From Caballeronia glathei (GTDB lineage Bacteria; Pseudomonadota; Gammaproteobacteria; Burkholderiales; Burkholderiaceae), in contig NZ_JFHC01000003.1 in the NCBI RefSeq assembly GCF_000698595.1, positions 186,001 to 250,000 of the forward strand: a stretch of DNA of 64,000 bases. Reading direction: 5' to 3'. A program made the position numbers and the translations under genes. The notes beneath the pieces are model-generated. The model worked only from the letters and a program-made list of their open reading frames with translations. It was not told where the DNA came from and did not search any database. Positions within the stretch are counted from its first letter, which is position 1; each line of letters starts with the position of its first letter. Positions 63,108-64,000 of this stretch are shown piece after piece.

Positions 63108-63944
63108 GTGCTCGAAGAGACTCATTCACGAACGCCGCTCGTCATCCCCGTCGCGCGCAGGCGGCGAGGCGTGCTGCGCCGCCTGCGCGGCAGGCTGATG
63201 GTCGTCGGCTGCCAGATCGCGCTCCTCGTTGCGCTGCTCGGGCTATGGCAGTTCGCGACCTCGCGGCAGGCGCTCAACGCGTTCCTGTTCGGTTCGCCGA
63301 GCGAGATCTGGGAGTTCCTCGTGAAGATGCAGCAGGACGGCAGCCTGGTGCGCGACGCCACCGTGACCGGCATGGAGACGCTGCTCGGCTTCCTGCTCGG
63401 CAACGTCATCGGCACGGTGCTGGGGCTGTCTCTGTGGTACTCGCGCTTCATATCGAAGGTGATGCAGCCGTTCATCGTTGCGCTCGGCTCGATTCCGATC
63501 GTCGCGCTCGCGCCCATCGTGATCATCTGGTTCGGCACGGGGCTCGCGTCGAAGCTTGCGATGTCGACGCTGTCGGTCGTGGTGGTGGCGCTCGTGATCG
63601 CGTACAAGGGCGCGACCGGCGTGGACGACGATCAGATCAACCTGATGCGCACGCTCGGCGCAGCGAAACGGCAGACCTTCTTCAAGCTCGTCATTCCCGC
63701 GTCGCTGCGCGATATCTTCGCGGGCTTCAGGCTCACGGCGGGCTTCGCGCTGATCGGCGCCATTCTGGGCGAGTTCATGTCGTCGTCCGACGGCCTCGGC
63801 CATGCGATCTTCAAGGCGGGCAGCCTGTACATCATTCCCAAGGTGTTCGCCGGCGTGGTCGTGACCATCGCGCTCGCGCTGCTGCTTTCCTTTCTGGTCG
63901 GCAGGCTCGAGCGCCTGCTCATGCCCTGGCACAAGTTCGATTGA
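63108..63944 (+). CDS. NitT/TauT-family ABC transporter permease
   Basis: A 278-residue inner-membrane permease with about six segments and the EAA-type coupling loop TLGAAKRQTFFKLVIPASL. The start is GTG at 63108 with AAGGAG upstream; there is a basic cytoplasmic lead (RRRRGVLRRLRGR). It completes the importer with the two preceding genes. No further gene of the operon is seen before the window ends. Confidence 0.9.
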   Translation: MLEETHSRTPLVIPVARRRRGVLRRLRGRLMVVGCQIALLVALLGLWQFATSRQALNAFLFGSPSEIWEFLVKMQQDGSLVRDATVTGMETLLGFLLGNVIGTVLGLSLWYSRFISKVMQPFIVALGSIPIVALAPIVIIWFGTGLASKLAMSTLSVVVVALVIAYKGATGVDDDQINLMRTLGAAKRQTFFKLVIPASLRDIFAGFRLTAGFALIGAILGEFMSSSDGLGHAIFKAGSLYIIPKVFAGVVVTIALALLLSFLVGRLERLLMPWHKFD

Positions 63945-64000
63945 AAGCCGCCGCGTGCCGCCGCATGGGCGGCGCGTGGCACCGCTGCAACCCGTCCGAG

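Overview
The window is high-GC DNA with the gene style of Burkholderiaceae (Burkholderia, Paraburkholderia or Caballeronia). The signs are an H-NS protein with a lysine/alanine-rich tail, an AmpR/PenR regulator divergent from a class A beta-lactamase, a two-aptamer glycine riboswitch, FinO/ProQ and HdeA proteins, and nine LysR-family regulators in 64 kb. There are no ribosomal, tRNA, replication or division genes, and no insertion sequence or phage gene. The mix of catabolic, transport and regulatory units suggests a secondary replicon or accessory part of a soil- or plant-associated strain (inference).

Layout. Positions 1-11304: a cut-off hydrolase, a LysR/SDR pair, then an apparent operon for acyl-CoA breakdown (MHS transporter, DUF35 protein, SCP2-type thiolase, SDR, enoyl-CoA hydratase), followed by a LysR regulator, a fused double CoA-transferase and a hotdog thioesterase. 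Positions 11352-17815: an EEP-family phosphodiesterase, an orphan SsuA-like binding protein, a DUF3182 (ATP-grasp-like) protein overlapping a serine hydrolase, a DUF488 protein, and a cytokinin-dehydrogenase-like flavoprotein with a small membrane protein. Positions 18225-25509: a PaoABC-type molybdenum aldehyde oxidoreductase with SRPBCC, aldo/keto reductase, LysR and cytochrome c neighbours. Positions 25781-30670: a DadA-like dehydrogenase behind a tandem glycine riboswitch, a LysR regulator, and the AmpR/beta-lactamase pair.

Positions 30835-38802: an aldehyde dehydrogenase-fold protein lacking its catalytic cysteine, an MFS/LysR pair, SnoaL, MarR and DUF2798 proteins, a LysR gene with a perfect palindrome over its promoter, and an acyl-CoA ligase. 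Positions 39043-49742: a small gene under two tandem LexA-type boxes, an FKBP isomerase, an H-NS/H1-like protein, an outer-membrane Phenol_MetA_deg protein, MlaC-like and HdeA proteins, a P450, ProQ, and a DeoR/MFS pair. Positions 50005-58985: lactate permease, GST, LysR, an orphan PAS histidine kinase, another LysR, and an NmrA-like reductase. Positions 59027-63944: a nickel permease divergent from a NikR that lacks two of its four nickel ligands, then a complete NitT/TauT-type ABC importer.

The most unusual points are the NikR without a full nickel site, the probable aldehyde dehydrogenase pseudoenzyme, the bacterial cytokinin-dehydrogenase homologue, the uncharacterised DUF3182/hydrolase pair, and the small SOS-box gene.
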